From Bacteroidales bacterium (GTDB lineage: Bacteria > Bacteroidota > Bacteroidia > Bacteroidales > UBA932), in contig SUYQ01000006.1 in NCBI GenBank assembly GCA_015060325.1, positions 1 to 64,000 of the forward strand: a DNA stretch of 64,000 bases. Direction: 5' to 3'. The notes below the pieces were generated by a model. It was not told the DNA's origin and did not search any database. It was given only the letters and a program-made list of their open reading frames with translations. Of the stretch, positions 1 through 7,598 are shown piece after piece. Numbering within the stretch: the stretch's first letter is position 1; each line of letters starts with the position of its first letter. The position numbers were made by a program, and so were the translations under genes.

Positions 1-1
1 G

Positions 2-34
2 TACTTCAATGACGAAAAGAAGTCCAAGAAATAA
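2..34 (+). CDS. 3' end of an upstream CDS (partial)
   Basis: Frame 2 is open from the window edge and ends YFNDEKKSKK followed by TAA at 32-34. A lysine-rich hydrophilic tail followed 18 bases later by a strong palindrome (53-92) looks like a real gene end. Ten residues are too few to name a family. Confidence 0.4.
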   Translation, partial: YFNDEKKSKK

Positions 35-52
35 GGAGATCTTTACATTGCT

Positions 53-92
53 AAAAGTGGTTGGTGAACGAGCTCGTTCACCAACCACTTTT
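53..92. terminator. Perfect 40-bp palindrome, probable bidirectional terminator
   Basis: Two 20-base arms (53-72 and 73-92) are exact reverse complements with no loop. The left arm starts AAAAGTGG and the right arm ends CCACTTTT, so transcripts in either direction would form a GC-rich hairpin ending in U residues. It directly follows the partial CDS ending at 34. Termination is inferred; a cruciform or protein-binding role cannot be excluded. Confidence 0.55.
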
Positions 93-310
93 GTCATGAT
101 CACCAACCAAAAATGTCAATTATACCGGATATAAGGGTATATAAGGGCTCAACGTAAAATCCCGGTTGTTTTGCGTTTTGGGGCTCACCGGCACAAAGCA
201 TGCGGAGCGAGCCCTTTGGCATAGCTCGCGCAGCTTGCTTTGAGGAGCTGGCTTGCGTATTTGCCAGCTCCGGTGCCCTGCACTATGTAAGGATCAGATG
301 CCTCAGCTAA

Positions 311-415
311 TGACGTCAATGGAAGGACGATTTTGTTGACGTCGAGAGAAGAAAACAATCATTTTGACTGAAAAACAGCACCTGTCGTCAATATAATCCC
401 GGTTTTCTTGACGTC
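311..415. repeat. Cluster of three TGACGTC motifs
   Basis: TGACGTC occurs at 311-317 (as palindromic TGACGTCA), 337-343 and 409-415. A related GTCGTCAA lies at about 384-391. The phrase AATCCCGGTT also occurs twice nearby (about 151 and 395). The motifs could be binding half-sites or a decayed repeat; no gene starts close enough to assign a role. Confidence 0.35.
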
Positions 416-490
416 GTTATCGTCATACTAAATCAGTATACTTTCTTTTTCCAACTGACTTTTTACCTTGATCCGGTTTTAGCTTTGATT

Positions 491-630
491 AAAACCCTTG
501 GGACAGGAGATCGTGCTCTCGTGCGTTCTGTTGCATGTTGCGATTCCTACTGGTGCCTGGTTCTGCACCCTTGGGAGTCCGAATCGGCAATTTGTGCGCT
601 GTGTGCCACTTTGGTCCTCCCAAGGGTTTT
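491..630 (+). repeat. 140-bp element with terminal inverted repeats, copy 1
   Basis: The element begins AAAACCCTTGGGA (491-503) and ends with its exact reverse complement TCCCAAGGGTTTT (618-630). Copies 2 (5869-6008) and 3 (6981-7120) are also exactly 140 bp and closely similar throughout. An internal ACCCTTGGGA at 567-576 repeats the end motif. There is no internal gene, so if mobile it is a non-autonomous, MITE-like element. No clear target-site duplication is visible. Confidence 0.7.
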
Positions 631-729
631 GCTGTCATTTCTTTCGCTGGCGCTCAAGCGACTTTACCTATTACGACCGACCGATTCTCACTGTCATTTC
701 TACCAATCCTCCCACTTGTTCGCCCCACT

Positions 730-785
730 GTCATTTCGACCGAGCCTCCCACTGTCATTTCGACCGAGCGGAGCGAGTGGAGTCA
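730..785 (+). repeat. Dispersed GTCATTTCGACCGAG repeats
   Basis: A truncated unit (from 730) is followed by a full one (754-785) containing GAGCGGAGCGAGTGGAG. The same unit recurs at 5404-5440 and 6288-6320, with variants at 10356-10393, 11148-11182, 12935-12962 and, inverted, 54680-54713. Similar short palindromic repeats are common between genes in many bacteria; none encodes a protein here. Confidence 0.75.
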
Positions 786-890
786 CCGACGAAGTCGCTT
801 GAGCCGCAGCGAGATAAATCTACCCAGCCCGACCTGCCACCCGTCATTTCATACAGAAATCCCGCCATTTCGTACAATAAGTACTGATGG

Positions 891-922
891 TTTGTTTGGC
901 GGTCAATAAAATGTTACCTTTG
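891..922 (+). promoter_or_regulatory. Promoter of kinase gene 1
   Basis: TTTG at 891-894, a 20-base spacer, then TACCTTTG at 915-922 match the Bacteroidetes -33/-7 consensus. The -7 box and about 16 bases after it are repeated almost exactly upstream of the paralog (3145-3191), so the control region was duplicated with the gene. Confidence 0.7.
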
Positions 923-953
923 GGCTGCAATTCATATGACAACCCGAATCATC

Positions 954-3131
954 ATGCATCTTAAAAACGGAGCCTTCCTTCAGGGCGGTAAGTATAGGAT
1001 AGAGAAGACGCTCGGTCAGGGCGGCTTCGGCATCACGTATCTGGCCATCCAGTCCGGTCTGAACCGCAAGGTAGCAATCAAGGAGTTCTTCATGAAGGAC
1101 CTTTGCAATCGCGATGCAAGGACCAACCATGTCAGTGTTCCGTCCATAGGCAGTCAGACGCTCGTCAGCCGCTTCAAGGATAAGTTCCTTAAGGAGGCAT
1201 CGACGATTGCTAAGATGGAGAATGATCATATAGTACGTATATACGACATCTTCGAGGAGAATGGAACAGCGTACTATGTGATGGAATACTTAGGCGAGGA
1301 TAACCTTCAGTCCAGGATTCCGGCTTTGGGCATGCCTTACCAGGATGCGGTTGGATATATAAGGCAGATCGCATCAGCTTTGGGTTACATCCATTCTCAG
1401 AATATCCTCCATCTTGATATCAAGCCTTCAAATGTTCTTTTCCGCAAGGGAACTGATGCCGTGCTGATCGATTTTGGTGTCTCTAAACACTATGATGGTG
1501 AAGGAGGCAGTCAGACCAGCTCGACTCCGGTTGGTTTGAGCCGTGGCTACGCTCCGTTGGAGCAAAACATGACAGGCGGTGTATCTCAGTTCACACCCTC
1601 GACCGACATCTATGGGTTGGCTGCTACCTTCTACAAGCTCGTGACCGGTCAGACTCCTCCAGAGGCAGAATACGTCAATGAAAATGGTCTCAGGGCATTT
1701 CCGTCGTCGGTTCCTTCCGAGATCGCATCTGTTATCGAGAAAGCCATGCAGCCGAAACGCAAGGACCGCCCTCAGAGCATAAATGAGTTCCTTGCCATTC
1801 TTGATTCGGCTTTGAAGAGCATTGCCTCGACTCGAAATTATGAGCCTGTAGGTCCTGGCCCGATTGTCATTCAACAGGATATCCATGAACATAATCCTGT
1901 AGTCAGTCTATCTGATTACGAGACCAATTTAGATAATGAATCAGTTCGTGGCCTTACTACTCCTTCACAAGCCTCTTCCAAGAAGAAATCCCGCAAATGG
2001 CTGTGGTGGTTACTTGCTTTGCCTGTAGTAATCCTATGTGCAGTTCTAATATTGTTCACAGGTGACTATTCCGACCCTGCCGGTTCTTCAGCTAATCCTT
2101 CATCCATGTCAGAAGCATATACGGAAAAGACTGCTCCAGATGTTTACTCGACCGACACACATGAGGCACACACTTGGGTGGACCTAGGCTTGAGCGTTAA
2201 ATGGGCAACATGCAACGTGGGTGCTTCGAGTCCTGAAGAATATGGTGATTACTTTGCCTGGGGCGAGACGAGACCCAAACCAACATATGTTGAGGATAAT
2301 AGTACTTCATTTAATATGGCAGGCTGGGGTGATATAGGAGGCAATTCCAGATGTGACCCTGCTACAGCCAACTGGGGCGGCGACTGGCGTATGCCGACGA
2401 AGGATGAGTTTCAGGAATTGATAGATGACTGTACCTGGGAATGGACAACTCAGAACGACTGCAACGGTTATAAGATTACCGGTCCCAATGGCAACAGCAT
2501 CTTCCTTCCTGCCGCTGGTTGTTACTACGACGATATTCTGTATGACGACGGTAAAGATGTCCAGTATTGGAGTTCTACTCCTTACGGAAAGATTTCATAC
2601 TTTGCGTACAGACTATACTTTTTAGATGATGATTGCGGCTTGGAATGGCTCGATCGTTTTTTTGGACTTACTGTCCGCCCTGTCCTAGGAAATAAGCTGG
2701 ATGATGATACCATTATTACCGAGGATGAAGATGAGTGGGTCGTAGGAATGATGGAATACTATGAGGATGAAGAGGAAGTCGAGGAACTGGTGGAAGAGGA
2801 GGCTATTCCATTCCAGTTGGTAGAGGAGAAACCTTCATTTCAGGGAGGAGATGCAGGAACATTCACCAATTGGGTTAACCAGAGACTTGTATATCCTGAG
2901 ATTGCAAAGGGCAATGGTGTTCAGGGTCGTGTAATTCTCCATTTTATAGTTGAAAAGGATGGCTCTATTACAAATGTAACGGTTCTTCGTGGTGTTGACC
3001 CATCGCTCGACAACGAGGCTGTTCGCGTGGTTTCGATGTCACCAAAGTGGAAACCAGGAAAACAGGAAGGCCGTACGGTACGTGTGTCCTATACCTTCCC
3101 TGTTTTCTTTGAATTGAATACAGCGGAATGA
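954..3131 (+). CDS. Receptor-like Ser/Thr protein kinase with FISUMP and TonB C-terminal domains
   Basis: Predicted membrane Ser/Thr kinase of 725 residues. The kinase domain spans about 14-280: glycine loop GQGGFG (21-26), Lys43 in AIKEF, catalytic HLDIKPSN (153-160), DFG (173-175) and GYAPLEQ. A proline/serine linker leads to one membrane segment (about 349-369) preceded by KKKSRK, placing the kinase in the cytoplasm. Outside are a FISUMP domain (about 407-570; WATCNVGAS, GDWRMPTKDEF, YWSSTP), an acidic linker and a TonB-type C-terminal domain (about 625-725; GRVILHFIVEKDGS). The frame is open from an ATG at 936, but the tandem paralog starts at the residue equivalent to 954, so 954 is preferred. 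FISUMP domains are related to the formylglycine-enzyme/C-type lectin fold and may bind a periplasmic ligand; the substrate is unknown. The TonB domain is absent from the paralog. Confidence 0.85.
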   Translation: MHLKNGAFLQGGKYRIEKTLGQGGFGITYLAIQSGLNRKVAIKEFFMKDLCNRDARTNHVSVPSIGSQTLVSRFKDKFLKEASTIAKMENDHIVRIYDIFEENGTAYYVMEYLGEDNLQSRIPALGMPYQDAVGYIRQIASALGYIHSQNILHLDIKPSNVLFRKGTDAVLIDFGVSKHYDGEGGSQTSSTPVGLSRGYAPLEQNMTGGVSQFTPSTDIYGLAATFYKLVTGQTPPEAEYVNENGLRAFPSSVPSEIASVIEKAMQPKRKDRPQSINEFLAILDSALKSIASTRNYEPVGPGPIVIQQDIHEHNPVVSLSDYETNLDNESVRGLTTPSQASSKKKSRKWLWWLLALPVVILCAVLILFTGDYSDPAGSSANPSSMSEAYTEKTAPDVYSTDTHEAHTWVDLGLSVKWATCNVGASSPEEYGDYFAWGETRPKPTYVEDNSTSFNMAGWGDIGGNSRCDPATANWGGDWRMPTKDEFQELIDDCTWEWTTQNDCNGYKITGPNGNSIFLPAAGCYYDDILYDDGKDVQYWSSTPYGKISYFAYRLYFLDDDCGLEWLDRFFGLTVRPVLGNKLDDDTIITEDEDEWVVGMMEYYEDEEEVEELVEEEAIPFQLVEEKPSFQGGDAGTFTNWVNQRLVYPEIAKGNGVQGRVILHFIVEKDGSITNVTVLRGVDPSLDNEAVRVVSMSPKWKPGKQEGRTVRVSYTFPVFFELNTAE

Positions 3132-3144
3132 TTTTGATGTAAAC

Positions 3145-3175
3145 TTGCTCAACGGTCAATAAAATGTTACCTTTG
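3145..3175 (+). promoter_or_regulatory. Promoter of kinase gene 2 (duplicated)
   Basis: TTG at 3145-3147, a 20-base spacer and TACCTTTG at 3168-3175. The sequence from 3154 to about 3191 copies 900-935 upstream of kinase 1. Here roughly 145 extra bases containing a dispersed repeat separate it from the start codon. Confidence 0.6.
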
Positions 3176-3241
3176 AGTTGCAATTCAATATAGGTAATGA
3201 TATACCTGTTTACATTGATTGCCATCCAGTTCTGCACTCAT

Positions 3242-3270
3242 TGTCATCCTGAGCGTAGCGAAGGATCTTT
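3242..3270 (-). repeat. Dispersed repeat of the GATCCTTCGC...GCTCAGGATGAC family
   Basis: This inverted copy (GTCATCCTGAGCG... ...AAGGATCTTT) lies in the leader of kinase 2. Other copies are at 5124-5153, 5306-5335, 6031-6060, 6214-6243, 7145-7174, 7190-7219, 7373-7402, 7443-7472, 31360-31387 and 54452-54481. The ends ATCCT/AGGAT make each unit a partial palindrome. Confidence 0.75.
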
Positions 3271-3369
3271 ATTGTGAAGATGTGTCACTTTGTTCAGCAT
3301 GACAGTGAACAGACCATATCGGCTTCATTGTAAACTTATATGTAATCCTATATTCAACCCGAAATCATT

Positions 3370-5088
3370 ATGCATCTGAAAAACGGTGCCGTCCTTCAGG
3401 GCGGCAGATATAGAATAGAGAGGCTGCTCGGTCAGGGCGGTTTCGGTATCACCTATATGGCCATCCAGTCCGGCCTTAACCGCAAGGTGGCAATCAAGGA
3501 GTTCTTCATGAAGGAACATTGCAACCGTGATGCGGAGACTTCCCATGTAAGTGTTCCGTCCTTGGGTAGCCAGGAACTTGTCAGCAGGTTCAAGGATAAG
3601 TTCCTGAAGGAAGCTGCTACGATTGCTGCAATGGAGAATGATCATATAGTACGTATTCATGATATCTTCGAGGAGAACGGAACCGCATACTATGTGATGG
3701 AGTACCTGGGCGAGGATAACCTTCAGTCCAGGATCCCGGCTTCAGGTATGCCATATCAGGAAGCTGTAGGTTATATAATGCAGATCGCTGCGGCATTGGG
3801 TTACATCCACTCTCAGAATATACTGCATCTGGATATCAAGCCCTCGAATGTGCTTTTTCGCAAGGGAACTGATGCAGTGCTGATCGATTTCGGTGTCTCT
3901 AAACACTATGACGGTGAAGGAGGCAGCCAGACCAGCTCGACCCCAGTGGGCTTGAGCCGTGGCTATGCTCCGTTGGAGCAGAATAAGGCCGGCGGTGTTT
4001 CGCAGTTCACTCCGTCGACCGACATCTATGCACTGGGTGCTACATTCTACAAGCTCATTACCGGTCAGACACCTCCTGAGGCGGATGAGGTCAACGAAGA
4101 TGGCCTTCCGGCATTCCCATCATCTGTTCCTTCAGAAATAGCTTCTGTGATAGAGAAGGCTATGCAGCCGAAGCGCAAGGACCGTCCGCAGAACATAGAT
4201 GAATTCCTTGCGTTTCTGGACTCATCTTCAGAGAGCGTATCGGTGAACTCAAGGACCGGACAAGTAGATCCTGATCCGATAGTGATTGAGCCAGACATCC
4301 TTGAGCCGGAGCCAGTAGTAGATCCATCTGAGGATAAGACTGCCTTCGAGAATGAGGCAGTTCATGATACCGACAAACCTTCCGCTCCGGTATCAGAGTC
4401 ATCTTCTCAGACTTCCCAATCTTCTCCGAAGAAAAAATCGCGCAAATGGCTTAAATGGCTTTTGGGTATAATATCCGTATTGTTTTTAATAGGCTTGTGT
4501 GCAGAAAATGAAGAGGAATCAGTATCTGAACCGACCGGTTACCATAAAGATCATGGATATGTCGATCTAGGCCTTCCATCTGGTTTGAAATGGGCGACGT
4601 GCAACGTTGGAGCATCGCGTCCGGGAGATTATGGAAACTATTATGCCTGGGGCGAGATGAGCACTAAGGAAGAATATTGGAGGTCTAATAGCGATTCTTA
4701 CGAAAGTTCAGATTCAAAATGGAATAATATCGGCGGTAATTCAAGGTACGACGCAGCGACTGCGAACTGGGGCGGTTACTGGCGTATGCCGACTAAGGAA
4801 GATTTTGAGGAACTGCTTCGTGAATGTACCTGGGAATGGACAACTCTGAACGGTCACAACGGTTACAAGGTGATAGGTCCAAACGGCAACAGCATCTTCC
4901 TCCCTGCTGCGGGCTGGCGCTACGGTACTGATGAGGGCCGCGTTGGTTCGGGCGGCTACTACTGGAGCTCTACGCCTGACGAGAGCTATGCCAACTACGC
5001 GTACGGCCTCTGCTTCGGCGGGGACCGCCACGGCGTGGATTGGGGCCTCCGTGACCGCGGGCGCAGTGTCCGCCCGGTCTTAGAATAG
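3370..5088 (+). CDS. Receptor-like Ser/Thr protein kinase with C-terminal FISUMP domain
   Basis: Tandem paralog of the preceding gene, 572 residues, with no upstream in-frame ATG. The kinase domain (about 14-280) keeps every catalytic element: GQGGFG, AIKEF, HLDIKPSN, DFG, GYAPLEQ. After a long Pro/Glu/Ser linker come KKKSRKW and one membrane segment (about 360-382). The external FISUMP domain (about 395-572) carries WATCNVGASRPGDYG, GGYWRMPTKEDF and YYWSSTPD and ends at the stop codon; the acidic linker and TonB domain of the neighbour are absent. Near-identity of the kinase halves against divergent external halves suggests recent duplication with sensor-domain divergence or gene conversion. 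Ligand and substrate are unknown. Confidence 0.85.
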   Translation: MHLKNGAVLQGGRYRIERLLGQGGFGITYMAIQSGLNRKVAIKEFFMKEHCNRDAETSHVSVPSLGSQELVSRFKDKFLKEAATIAAMENDHIVRIHDIFEENGTAYYVMEYLGEDNLQSRIPASGMPYQEAVGYIMQIAAALGYIHSQNILHLDIKPSNVLFRKGTDAVLIDFGVSKHYDGEGGSQTSSTPVGLSRGYAPLEQNKAGGVSQFTPSTDIYALGATFYKLITGQTPPEADEVNEDGLPAFPSSVPSEIASVIEKAMQPKRKDRPQNIDEFLAFLDSSSESVSVNSRTGQVDPDPIVIEPDILEPEPVVDPSEDKTAFENEAVHDTDKPSAPVSESSSQTSQSSPKKKSRKWLKWLLGIISVLFLIGLCAENEEESVSEPTGYHKDHGYVDLGLPSGLKWATCNVGASRPGDYGNYYAWGEMSTKEEYWRSNSDSYESSDSKWNNIGGNSRYDAATANWGGYWRMPTKEDFEELLRECTWEWTTLNGHNGYKVIGPNGNSIFLPAAGWRYGTDEGRVGSGGYYWSSTPDESYANYAYGLCFGGDRHGVDWGLRDRGRSVRPVLE

Positions 5089-5092
5089 AAGA

Positions 5093-5110
5093 AACAGGCG
5101 GGAGCCTGTT
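5093..5110 (+). terminator. Short hairpin after kinase gene 2
   Basis: AACAGGC (5093-5099) and GCCTGTT (5104-5110) form a 7-bp stem with a 4-base loop just after the stop codon. There is no U-tract, so terminator function is only suggested by position. Confidence 0.35.
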
Positions 5111-5672
5111 CATGAATTCTTGTAAAGATCCTTCGCTTCGCTCAGGATGACAGTGAGGTGCTCAGCATGACATTTCGGCACTTAGGATGACATGTTATTC
5201 GAAGTGTCAACCCTGTCATGTTGAGCGAAGCGAAACATCTTTCACATCATTTTGCCACCCTGTCTTTTTGACCGAGCCGCCTTATTGTGTGCCCCAGTGA
5301 TCCGCAAAGATCCTTCGCTGCGCTCAGGATGACAGTGAGGCGCTCAAGCGACTTTGTCGATTTCGACCGAGCGCCTCACTGTCATTTCGACCGAGCCTCC
5401 CCTGTCATTTCGACCGAGCGGAGCGAGTGGAGAAATCTGTATGCTAGTTATGCGCGGCACCGTCGTCGGAATAAACGGTCTCCGACGACTACAGCGCAGG
5501 CGCTGCGGGGAGCTCGACCCTGAAGGGTTCTCCTCGCGCCTGGCTGTTGCCCGAATATCACCCCAAATGTCCATATGGAACTTTTTAAGAGAAATCCGTC
5601 ACCCCGAATGTCCATGTGACCCGGAAAGTTGCGGTTTTATGGACACGTAATGCGCTGTCTATTAATCGTTTG

Positions 5673-5715
5673 ACTATCAACACGGTGGATCAAAAATGCC
5701 CACCGTGTTGATAGT
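5673..5715. repeat. 16-bp-stem hairpin, large-repeat copy A
   Basis: Arms 5673-5688 and 5700-5715 are perfect inverted repeats (ACTATCAACACGGTGG) around an 11-base loop reading ATCAAAAATGC. The counterpart in copy B has the loop in the opposite orientation. Confidence 0.75.
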
Positions 5716-5868
5716 TATGTTGCTGAGGGTGAGGGTGTTACGTGACCATGTTCGCAAGACGTCGGGGTGCCTTCGTGGTCTTTTCTATCTGTTGCGAATT
5801 ACTATTGTGTAGAGAATTTGGCGTTTCGCCAGTTGCGGTACATGCAAGTCATTGTGTATCTCTTTTGC

Positions 5869-6008
5869 AAAACTCTTGGGATGGGAGATCGTGCTCTGGT
5901 GCGTTTTGTGGCATGTTGTGACTCCTACTGGTTCATGATTCTGTACCCTTGGGAGTACGAATCGGCAATTTGTGCGCTGTGTGACATCTCGGTCCTCCCA
6001 AGGGTTTT
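5869..6008 (+). repeat. 140-bp element with terminal inverted repeats, copy 2
   Basis: Ends AAAACTCTTGGGA (5869-5881) and TCCCAAGGGTTTT (5996-6008), one mismatch between arms; flanking GC/GC extends the inverted repeat outward to 15 bp. Same length and orientation as copies at 491-630 and 6981-7120. It has no coding capacity. Confidence 0.7.
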
Positions 6009-6492
6009 GCTGTAGGTTTCCAGTAGGGCAAAAGATCCTTCGCTGCGCTCAGGATGACAGTGTGTCATTCTGTATGGCCTTTGGATGCTCCGTATTACAT
6101 ATTATTCGAGATGCCAACCCTGTCATGTTGAGCGAAGCGAAACATCTGTCACACTATTTTGCCTCCCTGTCTTTTTGACCGAGCCGCCTTATTGTGTGCC
6201 CCAGTGATTCGCAAAGATCCTTCGCTTCGCTCAGGATGACAGTGAGGCGCTCAAGCGACTTTGGCGATTTCGACCGAGCCTCCCCTGTCATTTCGACCGA
6301 GCGGAGCGAGTGGAGAAATCTGATTATCATGCGCGGTACCGTCGTCGGAATATACGATCTCCGACGACTACAGCTCAGGCGCTGCGGGGAGCTCGACCCT
6401 GAAGGGCTCTCCTCGCGCCTGGCTGTTGCCTTTCTTTTGCCCGAAATGTTGTATTTTTATGTACATGTAATGCACTGTCTATTAATTGTTTG

Positions 6493-6535
6493 ACTATCAA
6501 CACGGTGGGCATTTTTGACCCACCGTATTGATAGT
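6493..6535. repeat. 16-bp-stem hairpin, large-repeat copy B
   Basis: Arms 6493-6508 and 6520-6535 match the copy A hairpin with one substitution. The loop reads GCATTTTTGAC, which apart from its last base is the reverse complement of the copy A loop, while flanking DNA is in direct orientation. Confidence 0.75.
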
Positions 6536-6711
6536 TATATTGCTGAGCGTAAGGATGTTACGTGACCATGTTCGCAAGACGTCGGGGTGTCTTCGTGGTC
6601 TTTTCTATCTGTTGCGAATTAACTTTGTATTAGAGGTTGGCGTATCCGCAAGTTATGATGCCTGAAAGTCATGCTGTAACATCATTGCGATTCTCTTGGG
6701 GCTTGCAGCGC

Positions 6712-6821
6712 TGCGCAATGTAATGGATTGATTGATCGGAGATTAACGTTTTAGCATGCGCACGTTTTGCGCGATGTTGTGAGCCTAACTGTTTGTCGCT
6801 CATTTGTTTACGTTGCGCAGC
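6712..6821 (+). repeat. 110-bp element, copy 1
   Basis: Begins TGCGCAATGTAA and ends TTTACGTTGCGCAGC, so the ends are near-perfect inverted repeats (TGCGCAAYGTAA). It aligns over its right half with the element at 7599-7708, also 110 bp. It accounts for much of the extra DNA in large-repeat copy B. No reading frame. Confidence 0.6.
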
Positions 6822-6833
6822 GTTGTAGATTGG

Positions 6834-6893
6834 TCCGTGTCTGTTTAGCCCAAAGCAGTTGAGAATCCGTGTCTGTGGCCCAAGGCAGTTGGT
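6834..6893 (+). repeat. Short imperfect tandem repeat, period about 32 bp
   Basis: TCCGTGTCTGT followed by GCCCAAAGCAGTTG at 6834 is repeated from 6866 as TCCGTGTCTGT and GCCCAAGGCAGTTG. It lies in the DNA unique to large-repeat copy B. No function is apparent. Confidence 0.5.
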
Positions 6894-6980
6894 GTAGTCT
6901 GACCCTAGCTGCCGAGTGTTCTTTGGCTGGATGGGTGGTGTATTTACCATCTGCTGTGTCTGAAAATTGATACTTTCTGC

Positions 6981-7120
6981 AAAACCCTTGGGAAAGTCAA
7001 TCATGCTCTGGTGCGTTCTGTGGCATGTTGTGACTCCTACTGGTGCATGACTCTGCACCCTTGGGAGTCCGAATCGGCAATTTGTGCGCTGTGTGACATC
7101 TCGGTCCTCCCAAAGGTTTT
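6981..7120 (+). repeat. 140-bp element with terminal inverted repeats, copy 3
   Basis: Ends AAAACCCTTGGGA (6981-6993) and TCCCAAAGGTTTT (7108-7120), one mismatch; GC/GC outside the ends also match. It is exactly 140 bp like the other two copies and lies at the equivalent position of large-repeat copy B. Confidence 0.7.
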
Positions 7121-7402
7121 GCTATAGATTACCATTAGAGCAGAAGATCCTTCGCTGCGCTCAGGATGACAGTGAGGGTGGTCAGTGTTTAAGATCCTTC
7201 GCTGCGCTCAGGATGACAGTGTGTCATTCTGTATGGCCTTTGGATGCTCCGTATTACATATTATTCGAGATGCCAACCCTGTCATGTTGAGCGAAGCGAA
7301 ACATCTTTCACACTATTTTGCCACCCTGTCTTTTTGACCGAGCCGCCTTATTGTGCACCCCAGTGATCCGCAAAGATCCTTCGCTTCGCTCAGGATGACA
7401 GT

Positions 7403-7544
7403 GAGGACAAAGCTCAGGATGACAGAGAGGGTGGTCAGTGTTTAAGATCCTTCGCTGCGCTCAGGATGACAGTGAGGACAAAGCTCAGGATGACAGTGAT
7501 GGTGGTCAGTGTTCAAGATCCTTCGCTGCGCTCAGGATGACATT
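7403..7544 (+). repeat. 71-bp tandem duplication of dispersed repeats
   Basis: Units 7403-7473 and 7474-7544 each contain GAGGACAAAGCTCAGGATGA, GGTGGTCAGTGTT and a full GATCCTTCGCTGCGCTCAGG repeat. They differ at only a few bases, indicating recent local duplication. Confidence 0.7.
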
Positions 7545-7598
7545 GTGGCGCTCAGGATGACAGTGTGGCGGTCAGGATGATGGTGGGGAGAACAGTGG

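Larger units (their letters stand above)
35..953. other. Gene-free, repeat-rich intergenic region
   Basis: I see no credible gene here. Short overlapping frames at about 485-909 are low-complexity readings of dispersed repeats. In order the region holds the palindrome 53-92, an inverted repeat GAGCTGGC/GCCAGCTC (245-252 and 263-270), three TGACGTC motifs (311-415), a 140-bp element with terminal inverted repeats (491-630), dispersed GTCATTTCGACCGAG repeats (730-785) and the promoter of the first kinase (891-922). Confidence 0.7.
5211..7410 (+). repeat. Tandem large repeat: copy A, copy B with insertion, partial copy C
   Basis: The phrase CCCTGTCATGTTGAGCG marks equivalent points at 5211, 6118 and 7277. 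Copies A (5211-6117, 907 bp) and B (6118-7276, 1159 bp) share, in order, dispersed repeats, a stretch rich in CGTCGTCGGAAT and TCCGACGACTAC, GCTGCGGGGAGCTCGACCCT, a hairpin, a segment containing GACGTCGGGGTG and a 140-bp element. Copy B is longer by 252 bases, mostly between about 6630 and 6975, where the 110-bp element 6712-6821 sits. Copy C is recognisable to about 7410. Confidence 0.8.

Noticed and set aside
485..909. Three overlapping frames of 105-129 codons before the first kinase gene
   Set aside because: They cross the 140-bp element and the dispersed GTCATTTCGACCGAG repeats. The peptides (HFDRA, SFRPS) recur wherever the repeat recurs, in any frame; composition is not protein-like.
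5287..7290. Several short frames with similar peptides in the repeat island
   Set aside because: The same translations appear in each large-repeat copy because the DNA is duplicated. Starts, lengths and frames are not conserved between copies.
5124..7544. Regularly recurring repeats suggesting a CRISPR array
   Set aside because: Spacing is irregular, repeats belong to several families, intervening DNA is itself repeated and there are no cas genes.
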